Assembly (NCBI RefSeq): GCF_009905535.1
Contig: NZ_JAAALA010000021.1
Span: forward strand, 1-64,000
DNA length: 64,000 nt
Source: Caulobacter sp. SLTY
GTDB taxonomy: Bacteria; Pseudomonadota; Alphaproteobacteria; Caulobacterales; Caulobacteraceae
Direction: 5' to 3'
Each line of letters starts with the position of its first letter. Within the stretch, counting starts at the first letter, position 1. The position numbers were made by a program, and so were the translations under genes. The notes below the pieces were generated by a model that did no database searches, had not been told where the DNA came from, and saw nothing but the letters and a program-made list of their open reading frames with translations. Positions 1 to 9,298 of this stretch are shown here, piece after piece.

Positions 1-1518
1 CGGATGTGTGCCCGCGCCGCACATGTAGAGGCCCTTCACCGGCGCCCGGTGGGCCCCGTGCCCCAGCACCGGCCGGGCGGAGAACAGCTGGTCCAGGCTC
101 AGCACCCCGTGGAAGATGTCCCCGCCGACCAGGCCGAAGTCGCGCTCCAGGTCGAGGGGGCTCTTGATCTGCCGGCCCAGCACCGAGGCCTTGAAGCCCG
201 GCGCCCACTTGTCGACCGTGGCGATCATCAGGTCGGCGACCTCCTCGCGGTGGTCGTCCCATGACCGGCCGTCGCTGAGTTCCGGCGCCACATGCTGACA
301 GAACAGGCTGGCCACATGCTGGCCCGCGGGACTGAGGCTGTCGTCCAACGTCGATGGGATCAGCATCTCGACGATCGGCTCCTTGGACCAGCCGTGGGTC
401 CGCGCGTCGATCCAGGCCCGCTCCATGTAAGCCAGCGTCGGCGCCATGATGATGCCGGCGGTCATGTGGTCACCGTTGTCCGGCCGGCAGGTGAACTTCG
501 GCAGCTCGCTCAGCGCCACGTTCATCCGGAAGGTGCCCGACCCCGACCGGTACCGCGCGATCCGCTCGTTGAAGTCCCCCGGCAACAGGGTCGGATCGAC
601 CAGCTTCTCGAACAGCAGCTTGGGGTGGATGTTGGACACCACCGCCCGCGCCCGCAGGGTCTCGCCCGAGTCGGTGACCACCCCCACCGCCTTGCCGTTC
701 TCGACCAGCACCTCTGCTACCCCGACCCCGGTGCGAATCTCGACGCCCTTCTCGCGCGCCGCCGAAGCGATGGCCTGGCTGATGGCGCCCATGCCGCCGA
801 TGGCATGGCCCCAGGCGCCCTTCTTGCCGTTCACCTCGCCGAACACATGGTGCAGCAGCACATAGGCCGAGCCCGCCGCGTAGGGGCTGGCGTAGTTGCC
901 CACCACCCCGTCGAAACCCAGCACCGCCTTGATCGGATCGCGCTCGAACCATCCATCCAGCCAGTCCCCCGCCGACTGCGAGAACAGCGCCAGCAGGTCG
1001 CGCCGGGCCGTGGTGTCGAGGCTCACCACCCGCTTGCCCAGGGTGGCGCTCTTGAGCAGTTCGGGCAGCGCCTGCAGCCAGCCGCCCTCGACCATGTCAG
1101 GCGGCGTCTGCAGCACCACGTCGCGCAGGACGTCGGCGATCGCGTCCAGCCGGTCGTTGTAGGCGTCGAGCCGGTCGGCATCCTTCTGCGAGAACCTCGC
1201 CACCTCCGCATGGGTCCGCCCCTCGCCGGTGACCAGGCTGTCGCTGTCGCTGACCGGCAGGAAGTTGGCCGCCCGCCGCTCGACGACCTTCAGGCCATGC
1301 CGGGGCAGATCCAGGTCGGCGATGACCTTGGGATTGAGCAGGCTGACCGTGTAGGCGGCCACGCTGTTGCGGAAGCCAGGGTGGAATTCCTCGGTCACCG
1401 CCGCCCCGCCGACCACGCCGCGCTTTTCCAGCACTGTGACCTTCAGCCCCGCCCGGGCCAGGTAGAAGGCGCAGGTCAGGCCGTTGTGGCCGCCACCGAT
1501 AACAATGATGTCGCTCAT
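1..1518 (-). CDS. FAD-dependent oxidoreductase, phytoene desaturase-like (3' end outside window)
   Basis: Flavoprotein of the phytoene desaturase/amine oxidase superfamily. The N-terminus begins MSDIIVIGGGHNGLTCAFYL, a GxGxxG-type dinucleotide-binding fold (residues 5-30) followed by the ExR-like strand end and a GGAA turn (about residues 34-45) typical of carotenoid desaturase-like enzymes. About 506 codons are visible; the last residues (MCGAGTHP, a conserved C-terminal FAD-contact region) show that only a short tail is missing. The ATG start is the first residue of the Rossmann fold, so the start is well supported. The substrate cannot be read from sequence: many members in this clade are not carotenoid enzymes. 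A Crp/Fnr-family regulator lies 39 bp upstream on the same strand. Confidence 0.85.
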   Translation of the reverse strand, partial: MSDIIVIGGGHNGLTCAFYLARAGLKVTVLEKRGVVGGAAVTEEFHPGFRNSVAAYTVSLLNPKVIADLDLPRHGLKVVERRAANFLPVSDSDSLVTGEGRTHAEVARFSQKDADRLDAYNDRLDAIADVLRDVVLQTPPDMVEGGWLQALPELLKSATLGKRVVSLDTTARRDLLALFSQSAGDWLDGWFERDPIKAVLGFDGVVGNYASPYAAGSAYVLLHHVFGEVNGKKGAWGHAIGGMGAISQAIASAAREKGVEIRTGVGVAEVLVENGKAVGVVTDSGETLRARAVVSNIHPKLLFEKLVDPTLLPGDFNERIARYRSGSGTFRMNVALSELPKFTCRPDNGDHMTAGIIMAPTLAYMERAWIDARTHGWSKEPIVEMLIPSTLDDSLSPAGQHVASLFCQHVAPELSDGRSWDDHREEVADLMIATVDKWAPGFKASVLGRQIKSPLDLERDFGLVGGDIFHGVLSLDQLFSARPVLGHGAHRAPVKGLYMCGAGTHP

Positions 1519-1557
1519 GACGCTGGTGTAGAGCGCGCGGCGGCCGCTCCGCAACCG

Positions 1558-2235
1558 TCAGCCATCCTGCGCCGCCGCCCGCTCCAGCGCCCGCCGGTTG
1601 ACGATATCGATCCGGCCATAGCCCAGGCGGATCGCCCCGACCGCTTCCAGCTCGCCCAACCAGCCGTTCACCGCCTTACGGCTGAACCCCAGCATCTCGG
1701 CGATGTCGGTCTGGTTGGCCGCCACCGTGTCGGAGGCCAGGGCCAGCATCATCAGCCGCGAAGCCAGCTGGGCCCTTGGCGGCAGCGCCACCCGCTCGGC
1801 CGCCACCTGAACGTTGAACTGCAGCTGGCGATAGATCAGCTGGGCCACCACCTGCCACACCCCCGGCCAGCTTACCGCCACCTGGCGCAAGGCGGCGTCC
1901 GACAGGACCAGCACCAGGCTGCGCGCGCCCGCCACCGCCGTGACGAGCCTTGGCCCACCGCCGAACACCGGACTCTGCCCAATGGCGGCGCCCGGCCCCA
2001 GCACGCCGATGAGCGCCTCGCGGTCCCCCGGGGCCTGGGCGAACAGCCTAAGCCGCCCTTCCAGCACCATCAGGATCCCCGCCGCCTCGTCGCCCTCGCC
2101 ATGCGCCCACTCCCCCGGCGCCAGCCAGCGCAGGCGGGCGGCGGCCAGCAGCGCCTGGCGCAGGCCCGCCGGATGGTCGGCCAGCCAGCCCATGCGCTCG
2201 ATCTGGTCACGGTAAGGGGCGAGGAGCGGGTCCAT
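1558..2235 (-). CDS. Crp/Fnr-family transcriptional regulator
   Basis: Predicted 225-aa cytoplasmic DNA-binding regulator. Residues about 20-120 form a cyclic-nucleotide-binding-like beta-barrel (LMVLEGRLRLFAQ, then GAAIGQSPVFGG). Residues about 150-215 contain a winged helix with the recognition-helix pattern TDIAEMLGFSRKAVNGWLGEL. No FNR-type N-terminal cysteine cluster is visible, so an Fe-S sensor is unlikely. A longer open frame extends upstream over the dioxygenase gene, but MDPLLAPYRD fits the family's N-terminus and the frame before it is antisense to the dioxygenase. It is divergent from the TauD-like gene with 73 bp between starts, and a dyad in that gap is a candidate binding site. 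The ligand is unknown. Confidence 0.85.
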   Translation of the reverse strand: MDPLLAPYRDQIERMGWLADHPAGLRQALLAAARLRWLAPGEWAHGEGDEAAGILMVLEGRLRLFAQAPGDREALIGVLGPGAAIGQSPVFGGGPRLVTAVAGARSLVLVLSDAALRQVAVSWPGVWQVVAQLIYRQLQFNVQVAAERVALPPRAQLASRLMMLALASDTVAANQTDIAEMLGFSRKAVNGWLGELEAVGAIRLGYGRIDIVNRRALERAAAQDG

Positions 2236-2243
2236 GGCCCAAC

Positions 2244-2259
2244 TGTTACCCTGGTGACA
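2244..2259. promoter_or_regulatory. Dyad-symmetric candidate operator between regulator and dioxygenase
   Basis: TGTTACCCTGGTGACA: six of eight positions in each half match (TGTxACC/GGTxACA). The dyad size and spacing are typical of Crp/Fnr-family sites, and it lies between the divergent Crp/Fnr-family regulator and the TauD-like dioxygenase. Binding is inferred from position and symmetry only. Confidence 0.4.
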
Positions 2260-2308
2260 ATCTCTTGTCTCTGGTCGTGGCCTGATGCCGGCAGCGAAGG
2301 AGGACGCC

Positions 2309-3151
2309 ATGATCCAGGAAGCCCTGACCATCGAGAAGCTGCCCGGCTGCGGCGCCATGGTCCATGACGTCGACCTGTCGCGGGTCGACGCCAAGATGGC
2401 CGATGTCCTGCGCGAGGCGCTGTTCGAGCACGGTGTGCTGTTCTTTCGCGGCCAGACGCTGAGCCGCCAGCAGCACCTGGACCTGGCCCGCGCCTTCGCC
2501 CCGATCGACGTCAACCGCTTCTTCCCGGCCGATCCGGAGTGGCCGGAGATCGCCAAGGTCGAGAAGACCAAGGACCAGACCAGCAACATCGGTGGCGGCT
2601 GGCACACCGACCACAGCTACGACGCCGAACCGGCCCTCGGCTCCATCCTGGTCGCCCGCGACCTGCCCCCCAGCGGCGGGGACACCCTGTTCGCCGACAT
2701 GTATGCGGCCTGGGAAAGCCTGTCGCCCGAGCTGCAGGACCGGGTGCGCCACATGAAGGCGATCCATTCCACCGCCCATGTCTTCGGCGAGGGCGGCGCC
2801 TATGCCAACTCCGACCAGGACGCCCTGTCCGGCAGCCGCGACCTGCCCGAGACGGTGCATCCGGTGGTCATCAAACATCCGGGCAGCGGCAAGCCCGTCC
2901 TCTACGTGAACCCCGCCTTCACCACCGGCTTCGTCGGCCTGTCGAAGGAGGAAGGCCAGGAGCTGCTCTACCAGCTGCTGCCCAACGCCATCGCCAAGAA
3001 GCGCACCTATGCCTTCCAGTGGGAACCGGGCTCGGTCGCCATCTGGGACAATCGCGCCACCTGGCACTTCGCCAAGAACGACTACCACGGCCATTACCGA
3101 CTGATGCACCGGGTGACGATGGCCGGGGTCCCGCTGGAAGCGGCGTTCTAG
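2309..3151 (+). CDS. TauD/TfdA-family 2-oxoglutarate- and Fe(II)-dependent dioxygenase
   Basis: 280-aa oxygenase. The metal ligands are visible as HTD in GGGWHTDHSYD (about residues 93-103) and the distal His in the C-terminal block RLMHRVTMAG. The 2-oxoglutarate-binding Arg is probably the Arg of that block, and IWDNRATWHFA is the usual family signature before it. The second in-frame ATG was chosen because AAGGAGG lies 5 nt before it; an ATG eight codons upstream has no such site. Members cleave taurine, other sulfonates, or phenoxyalkanoates by hydroxylation; the substrate here is not determinable. Probably controlled by the divergent Crp/Fnr-like regulator. Confidence 0.85.
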   Translation: MIQEALTIEKLPGCGAMVHDVDLSRVDAKMADVLREALFEHGVLFFRGQTLSRQQHLDLARAFAPIDVNRFFPADPEWPEIAKVEKTKDQTSNIGGGWHTDHSYDAEPALGSILVARDLPPSGGDTLFADMYAAWESLSPELQDRVRHMKAIHSTAHVFGEGGAYANSDQDALSGSRDLPETVHPVVIKHPGSGKPVLYVNPAFTTGFVGLSKEEGQELLYQLLPNAIAKKRTYAFQWEPGSVAIWDNRATWHFAKNDYHGHYRLMHRVTMAGVPLEAAF

Positions 3152-3177
3152 CCGACCGACCACGATGTTCGTCAGTC

Positions 3178-3240
3178 GCTCCCCCTCTGGGGGAGCTGTC
3201 CGGCGCGAATACGCGACGGGCTGAGGGGGCAGCGCCGGAC
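3178..3240. repeat. GC-rich intergenic element with two hairpins
   Basis: Two stem-loops lie downstream of the dioxygenase. The first has an 8-bp stem, GCTCCCCC/GGGGGAGC, at 3178-3196. The second has 9-bp arms, GTCCGGCGC (3198-3206) and GCGCCGGAC (3232-3240). The composition resembles the dispersed hairpin repeats common between genes in Caulobacterales. The rest of this 289-bp gap (3152-3440) shows no convincing gene. Confidence 0.45.
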
Positions 3241-3390
3241 CTTCAGGACAAGGCGCGTTCTGGCGCTGCTTTGACAGCTGAGTTCATGGTCAATCCGAAA
3301 CGCCGGCCCGCCTCCACCACCACGCGCTACGCGCGCGGTTCCCCGCCCCGAAAGGGGCCCGAATTTCATATTGCCGCCGTCCCAAAGCAA

Positions 3391-3416
3391 AAGGCCCGCC
3401 GTTGCCGGCGGGCCTT
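3391..3416 (-). terminator. Rho-independent terminator of clpX
   Basis: Perfect 11-bp stem (AAGGCCCGCCG and its complement) with a 4-nt loop. On the minus strand it is followed by TTTTGCTTT. It lies 25 bp after the clpX stop codon. Confidence 0.85.
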
Positions 3417-3440
3417 CGCATTCTCAGAGACAGCGGCGGC

Positions 3441-4703
3441 TTAGGCCGCCCCCGCCCCGCCCTTCTTCTCGGCGTAGATGACCAGCGGCTGGGCGCGGCC
3501 TTCCACCACCTCGGCGTTAACCACCACTTCTTCCACGCCCTCATAGCTGGGCAGGTCGAACATGGTGTCGAGCAGGATGCCTTCCATGATCGAGCGCAGG
3601 CCGCGGGCGCCGGTGCGGCGGGCGATGGCCTTGCGGGCCACGGCCGAGAGGGCGTCGTCGGTGAACTTCAGGCCGACGTTCTCCATCTCGAACAGGCGGC
3701 CGTACTGCTTGATCAGTGCGTTCTTCGGCTCGGTCAGGATGGTCATCAGCGCCGCCTCGTCGAGGTCCTCAAGCGTGGCGATGACCGGCAGGCGTCCGAT
3801 GAATTCGGGGATCAGGCCGAAGCGCTGCAGGTCGTCCGGCTCGACGCCGCGCAGGATCGCGCCGGTGCGCCGCTCGTCCGGATCGGCCACCTTGGCGCCG
3901 AAGCCGATCGAGGTGCCCGCGCCGCGGTTGGCGATGATCTTCTCGAGGCCGGCGAAGGCGCCGCCGCAGATGAACAGGATGTTGGCCGTGTCCACCTGCA
4001 GGAACTCCTGCTGGGGATGCTTGCGGCCGCCTTGCGGGGGCACGGAAGCCACGGTGCCTTCCATGATCTTCAGCAGCGCCTGCTGGACCCCCTCGCCCGA
4101 CACGTCGCGGGTGATGGAGGGGTTGTCCGACTTGCGGCTGATCTTGTCGATTTCATCGATGTAGACGATGCCGCGCTGGGCCCGCTCGACGTTGTAATCG
4201 GCGGCCTGGAGCAGCTTCAGGATGATGTTCTCGACATCCTCACCGACATAGCCGGCCTCGGTCAGAGTCGTCGCGTCGGCCATGGTGAACGGCACGTCGA
4301 TGATCCGGGCCAGGGTCTGGGCCAGCAGGGTCTTACCGGTGCCCGTCGGGCCGACGAGCAGGATGTTCGACTTCGAGAGCTCGATGTCCGAGTTCTTGGT
4401 CGCGTGGTTGAGGCGCTTGTAGTGGTTGTGGACCGCCACCGAGAGCACCTTCTTGGCGTGCTCCTGGCCGATCACATAGTCGTCGAGGACTTCGCGGATC
4501 TCCTTCGGAGTCGGGACACCGTCCTTCGACTTCACGAAGGCAATCTTGTGCTCCTCGCGGATGATATCCATGCACAGCTCGACGCATTCATCACAGATGA
4601 ACACGGTCGGGCCGGCGATCAGCTTGCGCACCTCATGCTGGCTCTTTCCGCAGAAGGAGCAGTACAGGGTGCTTTTCGAGTCGCCGCTGGCGGCCTTGGT
4701 CAT
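3441..4703 (-). CDS. clpX: ATP-dependent Clp protease ATP-binding subunit ClpX
   Basis: AAA+ unfoldase that recognises substrates and feeds them to ClpP; in Caulobacter ClpXP is essential for cell-cycle progression. 420 aa from the chosen ATG. The N-terminal zinc-binding domain has CSFCGKSQ and CDECVELC (about residues 15-45). The AAA+ module has Walker A GPTGTGKT, the pore loop GYVGED, Walker B VYIDEIDK, and the Arg-rich GARGLRS sensor-2 region. An in-frame GTG 12 nt upstream is possible, but the ATG matches the family N-terminus MTKAAS and has GAGAAG just before it. Unlike in E. coli, clpP is not directly upstream: cicA lies between them on the opposite strand, the arrangement known from Caulobacter. 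Confidence 0.97.
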   Translation of the reverse strand: MTKAASGDSKSTLYCSFCGKSQHEVRKLIAGPTVFICDECVELCMDIIREEHKIAFVKSKDGVPTPKEIREVLDDYVIGQEHAKKVLSVAVHNHYKRLNHATKNSDIELSKSNILLVGPTGTGKTLLAQTLARIIDVPFTMADATTLTEAGYVGEDVENIILKLLQAADYNVERAQRGIVYIDEIDKISRKSDNPSITRDVSGEGVQQALLKIMEGTVASVPPQGGRKHPQQEFLQVDTANILFICGGAFAGLEKIIANRGAGTSIGFGAKVADPDERRTGAILRGVEPDDLQRFGLIPEFIGRLPVIATLEDLDEAALMTILTEPKNALIKQYGRLFEMENVGLKFTDDALSAVARKAIARRTGARGLRSIMEGILLDTMFDLPSYEGVEEVVVNAEVVEGRAQPLVIYAEKKGGAGAA

Positions 4704-5090
4704 ATCGCTTCTCACACTCCGGTGGCGCGTCGGCCTTATCGCTTCAACGCCCCCTCCCCGCGGAACGATCCTGCGAGCAGAAATCGCAGGTTACACTGGG
4801 CGGGTTGTCTAAACCTTGACATTCCCCGATCTGCTGCGTCGCGGCAAGCGCCGCGATGCCACAGGGATCGGGATTCCGGTCACGGATGGACCGTCTCTGC
4901 GTCGTTAAGCTTGAAATGGTGCGCCGTTTGTAGCGGTACAATGGGCATATTGGCGTCGCATCGCCTTAATGTGACGAATCGTGATGCAAGCGACGCGAGA
5001 TTGGGGAAGGGCCCACGCATTTGGGCCGTATGGGGATTGATGGCGCGCAGAGCGACGATGTTGGGCCGACTCAACGTGGGCGGAGGGATC
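4704..5090. other. Divergent intergenic region between clpX and cicA
   Basis: 387 bp without a gene. It must carry the clpX promoter (leftward) and the cicA promoter (rightward). A hairpin with 6-bp arms CGCGGC/GCCGCG is at 4840-4855. Two GANTC sites, the CcrM methylation motif of Caulobacterales, are visible (GATTC near 4873, GAATC near 4976). I found no -35/-10 pair convincing enough to annotate. Confidence 0.5.
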
Positions 5091-5708
5091 ATGACCGATC
5101 CCCTGCATGAGATCGGCTTGGTCGCCTTCGACTTCGACGGCACCATGACGGTGAAGGACAGCTTCACCGCCTTCCTGGCCTGGCGGGCGGGCGGGGTTCG
5201 CTATGCCGTCGGCTGTGTGAAACTGACGCCGAAGATCATCGCCTATCTGTTCGACCGCAACCGCGGGAAGCTGAAGGCCGCCGCGGTTCGTGAGTTCCTG
5301 AAAGGCGCCACCCAGAGCCAGCTGGAACAGCAGGCCCGGGTCTTCGCCGAGAAGAACTCCGGCCGGCTGCTCCGGCCCGACGCGGTCGACACCTGGCGCC
5401 GCTGGCGCACCAAGGGGGCGAAGACGGTGATCGTCACGGCCTCGCCGGACTTCGTGGTCGCACCCTTCGCGCGGGGCCTGGGGGCCGACGGGCTGATCGG
5501 CACCGAACTGGCCTTCGACGCGGACGGGCGCTGCATCGGCGTTTTGGCGGGCCAGAACTGCCGGGGACCGGAGAAGGTGCGCCGGCTCAAAGAAACCTAC
5601 GGCGAAGATCTGCGCCTCACCGCCGCCTATGGCGACACCTCCGGCGACAAGGAGATGCTCGCGATCGCCGATGAGCCTGGGTACCGGGTGTTTCGCGGGA
5701 AGCCGTAA
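5091..5708 (+). CDS. cicA: HAD-IB family hydrolase, CicA-like
   Basis: 205-aa haloacid-dehalogenase-superfamily phosphatase. Motif I is FDFDGTMT (nucleophile Asp14, acid Asp16), motif II is the Thr/Ser of IVTASPDF (about residue 120), and motif III is YGDTSGDKEML (about residue 180). The helical cap between motifs I and II is typical of the SerB-like HAD-IB class. GGAGGG lies 3-9 nt before the ATG, fixing the start although the frame is open far upstream over antisense clpX. The name follows the Caulobacter gene in the same place, opposite in strand between clpP and clpX; the substrate is not known from sequence. Confidence 0.85.
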   Translation: MTDPLHEIGLVAFDFDGTMTVKDSFTAFLAWRAGGVRYAVGCVKLTPKIIAYLFDRNRGKLKAAAVREFLKGATQSQLEQQARVFAEKNSGRLLRPDAVDTWRRWRTKGAKTVIVTASPDFVVAPFARGLGADGLIGTELAFDADGRCIGVLAGQNCRGPEKVRRLKETYGEDLRLTAAYGDTSGDKEMLAIADEPGYRVFRGKP

Positions 5709-5740
5709 GGGCGACCACTCGCTCGCCGCACCCCCACGCC

Positions 5741-5873
5741 GTCATCCTCGGGCTTGTCCCGAGGACCCATTGGAAAGCTGCCGCGAGCGCCTGTCCTGGG
5801 GGCGCTGTCGCGGCTTTACCCTGGATTTCGCGCGGCCGGACAAATGGGTCCTCGGGACAAGCCCGAGGATGAC
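5741..5873. repeat. Inverted repeat with perfect 31-bp arms
   Basis: Arms at 5741-5771 and 5843-5873 are exact reverse complements. Each arm is itself a hairpin (CCTCGGG CTTGT CCCGAGG). The 71-nt centre contains no gene. This is the familiar 'CGTCATCCTCGGGCTTG...' type of dispersed intergenic element of Caulobacterales and relatives, here between the convergent cicA and clpP genes. It could act as a bidirectional transcription barrier. Confidence 0.8.
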
Positions 5874-5895
5874 GGTATTGGGGGGCAGAAACGAA

Positions 5896-5921
5896 AACGG
5901 CCCGCATCGCTGCGGGCCGTT
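5896..5921 (-). terminator. Rho-independent terminator of clpP
   Basis: 11-bp perfect stem AACGGCCCGCA with a 4-nt loop. On the minus strand it is followed by TTCGTTTCTG, beginning 23 bp past the clpP stop. Confidence 0.8.
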
Positions 5922-5944
5922 CCGTATCAGGTTGGCGGAAAGCC

Positions 5945-6586
5945 TTACGCTTCCACGCCGGCCTCGGCCGACTCGCGGCTCTCGTAGACGTGGTCGACGA
6001 TGCCCCAGGCCTTGGCCTCTTCCGAGCTCATGAAGTGGTCGCGGTCGAGGGTGGTTTCGACCTCCTCGTAGGTGCGGCCGCAGTGCTTAACGTAGATCTC
6101 GTTCAGCCGCTGCTTGGTCTTCAGGATGTCCTCGGCGTGGCGCATGATATCCGAGGCCTGGCCGCGGAAGCCGCCGCTGGGCTGGTGGACCATGATGCGG
6201 GCGTTGGGCAGGGCGATCCGCTGGCCGGCGGCGCCGGCGCAGAGCAGGAGCGAGCCCATCGAGGCGGCCATGCCCATGCAGACGGTCGAAACCGGGCTCT
6301 TGATGTACTGCATGGTGTCGTAGATCGCGAGACCGCTGGTCACCACCCCGCCCGGCGAGTTGATGTACATCGAGATCTCTTTCTTGGGGTTCTCCGACTC
6401 CAGGAAGAGCAGCTGGCTGCAGATCAGCGAGCTCATCCCGTCCTCGACCGGCCCGGTCAGGAAGATGATCCGCTCCTTGAGCAGGCGGGAGAAGATGTCG
6501 AAGGCCCGCTCGCCACGGCTGGTCTGCTCGACCACCATCGGGACGAGGTTCATGGCCGTGCGCTGGTGGTGTTCGTAGTCGTACAT
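5945..6586 (-). CDS. clpP: ATP-dependent Clp protease proteolytic subunit ClpP
   Basis: Serine peptidase that forms the tetradecameric chamber of ClpXP/ClpAP. 213 aa. Catalytic Ser109 lies in GMAASMGS and catalytic His134 in IMVHQPSGG; the Asp lies in the C-terminal TLDRDHFMS region. INSPGG (oxyanion strand) is present. The start MYDYEH was chosen because AAGGAG lies 10 nt upstream; the in-frame ATG nine codons earlier would place that ribosome-binding site inside the gene. [10 protein letters not shown], the usual core N-terminus, starts 12 residues in. tig lies upstream on the same strand but has its own terminator. Confidence 0.96.
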   Translation of the reverse strand: MYDYEHHQRTAMNLVPMVVEQTSRGERAFDIFSRLLKERIIFLTGPVEDGMSSLICSQLLFLESENPKKEISMYINSPGGVVTSGLAIYDTMQYIKSPVSTVCMGMAASMGSLLLCAGAAGQRIALPNARIMVHQPSGGFRGQASDIMRHAEDILKTKQRLNEIYVKHCGRTYEEVETTLDRDHFMSSEEAKAWGIVDHVYESRESAEAGVEA

Positions 6587-6722
6587 GCGCGAAGAGCTCC
6601 TTGGATTTCGCATGGCGTGTCGCGAATCGAACCGCGCCGACGTCAGGCCACCGATATCGGGCGGCGGTTAACAGGATGCAAGGGCGAGACGCAGAGTCCC
6701 TTCCCGCTGCCCTCAGAACGAA

Positions 6723-6753
6723 AAAGGGCGCGGCGTTGGACGCCGCGCCCTTT
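6723..6753 (-). terminator. Rho-independent terminator of tig
   Basis: 14-bp perfect stem (AAAGGGCGCGGCGT) with loop TGG. On the minus strand it ends in a run of T residues. It lies 24 bp past the tig stop and separates tig from clpP. Confidence 0.85.
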
Positions 6754-6776
6754 CAATTCGTTCCGATCGCGAAGGA

Positions 6777-8141
6777 TCAGTAGCCTTCCGGCATATCGTC
6801 TTCGGCTTCCAACTCTTCCTTGGAGACCTTCTTGTCGGTCACTTCGGCCTTGCCGAAGATCAGCTCGACGACCTTGTCCTCATAGAGGGGCGCGCGCAGC
6901 TGGGCCTGGGCCTGGGGGTTCTGGCGGAGCAGGTCGAAGGCCTGTTGCGGTTGCAGGCCGTACTGCTGGGCCATGGCCATGGCTTCGCGTTGCAGGGCCT
7001 GGCTCAGCTCCTGGTCCGAAACGGTGACATTGTTGATGCGCCCGATCTCGGCCAGCACCAGGCCAAGGCGCACGCGGCGCTCGGCGATCTTGCGGTACTC
7101 GGCCTTCAGCTCGTCGTCGGACTTGCCGGCGTCGTCCTCGGCCAGGTTGTCGCTGCTCTTGTCCTGCTCGACCTGTTGCCAGATGCCGGCGAACTCGGCT
7201 TCGACCATGCCGGGGGGCAGCGGGAAGTCGTGGCCCTTGTCCAGTTCGTCGAGCAGGGCGCGCTTCAGCTTGAAGCGGCTGGCGCGGCCGTACTGGTCGG
7301 CCAGGTTCTTGCTGAGGATGTCGCGCAGGGCGGCCAGGTCCGACAGGCCCAGGCGGGTGGCCAGCTCGTCGTTGACTTCGCTATCCTTAGGGGCGCGGAC
7401 TTCATGCACCTTCACGGCGAACTCGGCATCCTTGCCGGCCAGTTCGGCCGACTGGTAGCCCTCGGGGAAGGTCACCTTCACCGTCACATCGTCGCCCGGC
7501 TTGGCGCCGATCAACTGGTCTTCGAAGCCGGGGATGAATTGGCCCGAACCCAGGACCAGCTCGTGGCCCTCGGCCTTGCCGCCCTGGAACTCGACACCGT
7601 CGACGCTGCCGACGAAATCGATCAGGACCTGGTCGTCGGCCTTGGCCTTGACGGCCTTGCCGGTGCGCGGCTCGTAGCTGCGGGCCTGCTTGGCCAGGTC
7701 GTTCAGGGCCTCGTCGACTTCCTTGTCGGTCGGCTCATAGACCGGCTTGGTCAGCTTCAGCTTGGAGACGTCCAGCGGCTCGAACTCCGGCATCAGCTCG
7801 ACCGACAGGTCGTAGGCCAGGTCGGCCTTGCCATCGACCACGTCGTTCATGTCGACGGTGGGCTTCAGGTCCGGCTGCGCGGCGGGGCGCAGCTTGTTGT
7901 CGTCCAGGATCTTCTGGGTGGTCTCGTTCAGGGCGGCGTCGATCACCTCGCCCATCAGGCCCTTGCCGTAGATCTTCTTGACGTGGGCGGCCGGCACCTT
8001 GCCGGGGCGGAAGCCCTTGATGTTCATCTGGGGCCGGATCTCCTCGATCCGCTTCTCCAGGCGCTCGGCCAGTTCGCCGGCCGGGACGGTCACGCCATAG
8101 ACCTTGCTCAGGCCTTCACCGGACTTTTCAACAATCTGCAT
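6777..8141 (-). CDS. tig: Trigger factor, ribosome-associated chaperone/prolyl isomerase
   Basis: 454-aa chaperone that binds L23 at the ribosome exit tunnel and shields nascent chains. The N-terminal ribosome-binding signature [14 protein letters not shown] is at about residue 43. The FKBP-type PPIase domain spans about residues 160-245 ([13 protein letters not shown], then [15 protein letters not shown]). A long helical C-terminal substrate-binding domain follows and ends in an acidic tail (EDDMPEGY). Length is normal. No strong Shine-Dalgarno is visible before the ATG, but the start [11 protein letters not shown] is the family's. The order tig-clpP-clpX is conserved in many bacteria. Confidence 0.96.
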   Translation of the reverse strand: MQIVEKSGEGLSKVYGVTVPAGELAERLEKRIEEIRPQMNIKGFRPGKVPAAHVKKIYGKGLMGEVIDAALNETTQKILDDNKLRPAAQPDLKPTVDMNDVVDGKADLAYDLSVELMPEFEPLDVSKLKLTKPVYEPTDKEVDEALNDLAKQARSYEPRTGKAVKAKADDQVLIDFVGSVDGVEFQGGKAEGHELVLGSGQFIPGFEDQLIGAKPGDDVTVKVTFPEGYQSAELAGKDAEFAVKVHEVRAPKDSEVNDELATRLGLSDLAALRDILSKNLADQYGRASRFKLKRALLDELDKGHDFPLPPGMVEAEFAGIWQQVEQDKSSDNLAEDDAGKSDDELKAEYRKIAERRVRLGLVLAEIGRINNVTVSDQELSQALQREAMAMAQQYGLQPQQAFDLLRQNPQAQAQLRAPLYEDKVVELIFGKAEVTDKKVSKEELEAEDDMPEGY

Positions 8142-8295
8142 GGTCTGTCTTCATCTGTCGGACCCGCCTGCCCGTTGGGCCGGGCGCATCCGCGTGGGGG
8201 GTGGATCGGGCGCGCCGAAAAGACCCCCCAAGGAGGCCGAAGCAACGCGAAGCGGGCCTTATGTCACGGGCGCCCCTCAGGGCCAACCCCAAACC

Positions 8296-9180
8296 CTATT
8301 TGTCGCCTTCGCCCTCTTTCAGGGTCTTGGCCATGGTTCCCTCGATATCCCGCTTCTGGCTGTCGGAATTGCGGGCGTCGCGGCGGGCTTCATAGACGCC
8401 GGTCAGATAGGCGGTGTCCCAATCGGTCAGCGCCTGCTGGGGCTCGACCCCTGCGGCCTTGTCGGCGAACAGGCTGAGGATGGAATTGGCGCTGGTCGGG
8501 GCGGCTTCCGGATCGATCTGGGCCAGGGAGACGAAGGCGATGTAGTCGGCCAGGGCGGCGAACCGCACCTGCCCCACCCGCTTGGCGTCCACCACCACGA
8601 TGGCGCGGTCGAAGTCGTCGCGGGTGCGACTGCTGATCCGGCCGGTGGAATAGACCTGGACCTGGTCGCCGGAGTTATAGCGGGTGCCGTCCTCGGTGAC
8701 CCGGTGGGTGACGTGCCACCACCGGACCGGGGCGTCGGACTTGGTGAACCGCCGCAGGGCCGTGCGGCCCGCGGTCATCTCCAGGTCGTACCGAGAGAAG
8801 GCCTGGGGATGGTTCTTCAGGGCGCGCTGCACGAAGCCATCGCCATCGGGGGTGAACACCACCAGGACGTTGACCTTGCACCCGGGCTCCCCGACCTCCA
8901 GCCCGACCTTCAGCGCTGTGGCGGCGATGCGGTCAGCGATGAACTGCGCGTACTCCGGCTTCACCCCCGCCACCCCGGCGCAGACCTTGCGGTCCCAGCG
9001 GGCGATACGGCCATTGCCGCTGTCGGCGGCCACGTTGTCGACGAAGGCCTTGATGGCTTCCTTCTCGTCGAGCTTGGCGGGGGCGGAGATGACCACGCCG
9101 GAGACGGTGGACTCGTCCTTAGGCTCCTCGCCCGGCTGGAACGCGAGCGCGGCGGCCGCCGCCAGAGCGATGATCGACAT
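8296..9180 (-). CDS. Secreted hypothetical protein
   Basis: 294 aa. The N-terminus MSIIALAAAAALAFQPGEE looks like a short signal peptide, suggesting export. The body has no motif I recognise; it contains CAGVAGVK and GCKVNVLVVFTPDG segments and a basic, Asp-rich C-terminus. The frame is open upstream through the tRNA gene, so the ATG just before the hydrophobic stretch was chosen. It lies 33 bp downstream of tRNA-Leu on the same strand. Function unknown. Confidence 0.75.
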   Translation of the reverse strand: MSIIALAAAAALAFQPGEEPKDESTVSGVVISAPAKLDEKEAIKAFVDNVAADSGNGRIARWDRKVCAGVAGVKPEYAQFIADRIAATALKVGLEVGEPGCKVNVLVVFTPDGDGFVQRALKNHPQAFSRYDLEMTAGRTALRRFTKSDAPVRWWHVTHRVTEDGTRYNSGDQVQVYSTGRISSRTRDDFDRAIVVVDAKRVGQVRFAALADYIAFVSLAQIDPEAAPTSANSILSLFADKAAGVEPQQALTDWDTAYLTGVYEARRDARNSDSQKRDIEGTMAKTLKEGEGDK

Positions 9181-9213
9181 GGAAACGGTCCCCGGCCCTG
9201 GGCCATTGATACT

Positions 9214-9298
9214 TGGTGCGGATGAGAGGACTCGAACCTCCACGCCTCACGGCGCTGGAACCTAAATCCAGTGCGTCTACCAGTTCCGCCACATCCGC
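9214..9298 (-). tRNA. tRNA-Leu (anticodon UAG)
   Basis: Complete 85-nt type II tRNA with encoded CCA. The acceptor stem GCGGATG pairs with CATCCGC. The anticodon stem CTGGA/TCCAG encloses loop TTTAGGT, giving anticodon UAG. The long variable arm and GGTTCGAGTCC T-arm are present. It is the integration target of the island: the 5' half from position 9298 down to the last anticodon-loop base (9260) is repeated exactly at 34715-34753. Its upstream DNA (beyond 9308) therefore belongs to the island, not to the ancestral chromosome. Confidence 0.97.

Noticed and set aside
292..2367. 691-codon open frame on the plus strand
   Set aside because: Antisense to the oxidoreductase and Crp/Fnr genes; low-complexity Arg/His/Pro-rich product typical of a GC-rich shadow frame.
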